Positions 52,969-53,729 of a stretch of DNA of 53,729 nt are shown in pieces. The stretch is from an uncultured Bacteroides sp. (GTDB lineage: Bacteria > Bacteroidota > Bacteroidia > Bacteroidales > Bacteroidaceae): contig CALUOT010000012.1 of NCBI GenBank assembly GCA_944322355.1, positions 1 to 53,729 on the forward strand, given 5' to 3'. A program made the translations under genes and the position numbers. Under the pieces are notes generated by a model. It saw only the letters and a program-made list of their open reading frames with translations. It had not been told where the DNA came from and did not search any database. Each line of letters opens with the position of its first letter. Within the stretch, counting starts at the first letter, position 1.

Positions 52969-53729
52969 TCAGGCTTCTGCCTTCGGAGTTTCCGATGCTT
53001 TTACTTCGGTCTTCGATTCTTCAGCTTTCGAAGCAGCAGGAGCCGTCTCTTCCGTCTTAGGCTTACGAGGAGGGAAATTCAGGGCAACAATAGCATTCTG
53101 CGGACAAGCTTCTTCGCATTTGCGGCATGACTTACACTTATCCGGATTGATATAAGCCAAATTGTTTTCCAACGTAATAGCTTCAAACGGACAAACTTTC
53201 ACACATTTACCACAACCGATACAAGCTGCCGTACAAGCCTTGCGGGCCACAGCCCCTTTGTCCTTGTTGACGCATTGCACATACACACGACGAGACTTCT
53301 TACCTTGCGGACGAATCTCAATAATGTGACGCGGACAGGCTTTAGCACATGCACCGCAAGCTGTACACTTAGCTTCGTCCACTTCCGGAAGGCCTGTCTC
53401 CGGATTCATTTGAATGGCACCGAATTGGCATACTGACACACAATCGCCACAGCCCAAACATCCGTAACTGCAACCGGTCTCGCCACCATAGAGCGAAGAA
53501 GCGATCGCACAACTCTTGGCTCCATCGTACTGATTGACACGCGGACGGTTGGCACAAGTACCATTACACCTTACCACTGCAACTTTCGGTTCAGAAGCCA
53601 CAACAGCCAAACCTAGGATTTCGGCTACTTTCTCCATGACAGGCTGTCCACCCACCGGACAAAGCTTACCCTCCAGTGAACCTGCCTTTACACAAGCATC
53701 GGCAAATCCGCTACACCCCGGATAACCAC
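52969..53729 (-). CDS. rnfB: Rnf complex subunit B (5' end cut by the window)
   Basis: About 252 residues are visible, with no stop upstream to the edge, so the N-terminal membrane anchor is missing. The first readable residues, GYPGCSGFADACVKAG then KLCPVGG, belong to the RnfB N-terminal 4Fe-4S domain. At least four further ferredoxin-type sites follow: CLGCGDCVSVCQ, CTACGACAKACP, CIGCGKCVKVCP and CKSCRKCEEACP. An Ala/Lys/Glu-rich tail ends the protein. It takes electrons from ferredoxin. The GTG at 53655 is inside the domain and not a start. Confidence 0.95.
   Translation of the reverse strand, partial: GYPGCSGFADACVKAGSLEGKLCPVGGQPVMEKVAEILGLAVVASEPKVAVVRCNGTCANRPRVNQYDGAKSCAIASSLYGGETGCSYGCLGCGDCVSVCQFGAIQMNPETGLPEVDEAKCTACGACAKACPRHIIEIRPQGKKSRRVYVQCVNKDKGAVARKACTAACIGCGKCVKVCPFEAITLENNLAYINPDKCKSCRKCEEACPQNAIVALNFPPRKPKTEETAPAASKAEESKTEVKASETPKAEA

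Overview
The window looks like chromosome of an anaerobic gut Bacteroidales, most likely Bacteroidaceae (Bacteroides or Phocaeicola). The reasons are many starts preceded by the Bacteroides promoter pattern (TTTG near -33, TAnnTTTG near -7) rather than strong Shine-Dalgarno sites; protein families typical of the order (DUF3667, DUF4251, DUF6078-like, BACON-M43 lipoprotein, RluA with a long N-terminal region, EFR1 flavodoxin-ferredoxin); PPi-dependent phosphofructokinase; and a six-gene Rnf operon. No tRNA, rRNA, CRISPR array, insertion sequence or prophage gene was recognised. The genes are mostly core metabolism, envelope and chaperone functions. All statements come from reading the sequence; no search or folding program was run.

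Layout. 1-6.0 kb: a small Cys-rich protein, a FadL-like outer membrane protein, a secreted Trp/Gly/His- then Arg/Ser-rich protein, prmA and a membrane-anchored GH25 lysozyme. 6.0-16 kb: PPi-phosphofructokinase, two tandem DUF3667 membrane proteins, a four-gene minus-strand operon (92-aa protein, acyltransferase, Nit-type amidase, NagB/PIG-L fusion), then a MarC protein. 16-24 kb: a Crp/Fnr regulator, rfbA-rfbB, and a minus-strand operon of M43 metalloprotease lipoprotein, receiver/PPDK-N protein and menA. 24-32 kb: gdhA, an M24 peptidase, a 1.25-kb noncoding region with a probable structured RNA, then hisC-hisB and a CobW GTPase. 32-41 kb: YitT, TerB-DnaJ, RluA, AraC, CMD-cupin, EttA and DUF4251 genes. 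41-46 kb: a secreted papain-like aminopeptidase, cbpA-cbpM, groS-groL and EFR1. 46-53.7 kb: a decayed MATE transporter, a short membrane ORF, galE and the rnfBCDGEA operon, with rnfB cut by the window edge.

The most unusual signal is not a protein. At least eight intergenic spots carry short tandem arrays with an almost constant period of 22 bp (23 bp in one), yet with four to six unrelated unit sequences: 578-707, 5981-6231, 14897-15006, 27195-27271, 27816-27947, 36611-36725, 39748-39823 and 46333-46425. In four of them each unit is a palindrome. Two arrays head a longer dispersed element (14897-15236 and 27816-28178, with a partial inverted copy at 39616-39679), and two others share a different flank (27183-27285 and 39734-39836). 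Several lie between a stop codon and a terminator. A fixed period with changing sequence suggests one generating or binding mechanism. I know of no named family that fits, and this is my main candidate for something undescribed.

Other points worth following: the NagB domain at 11009-13000 lacks three catalytic residues while its PIG-L domain looks intact; a rod-like RNA candidate lies at about 27315-27560 on the minus strand; and a receiver/PPDK-N protein without a phosphohistidine domain sits in one operon with a metalloprotease and menA.
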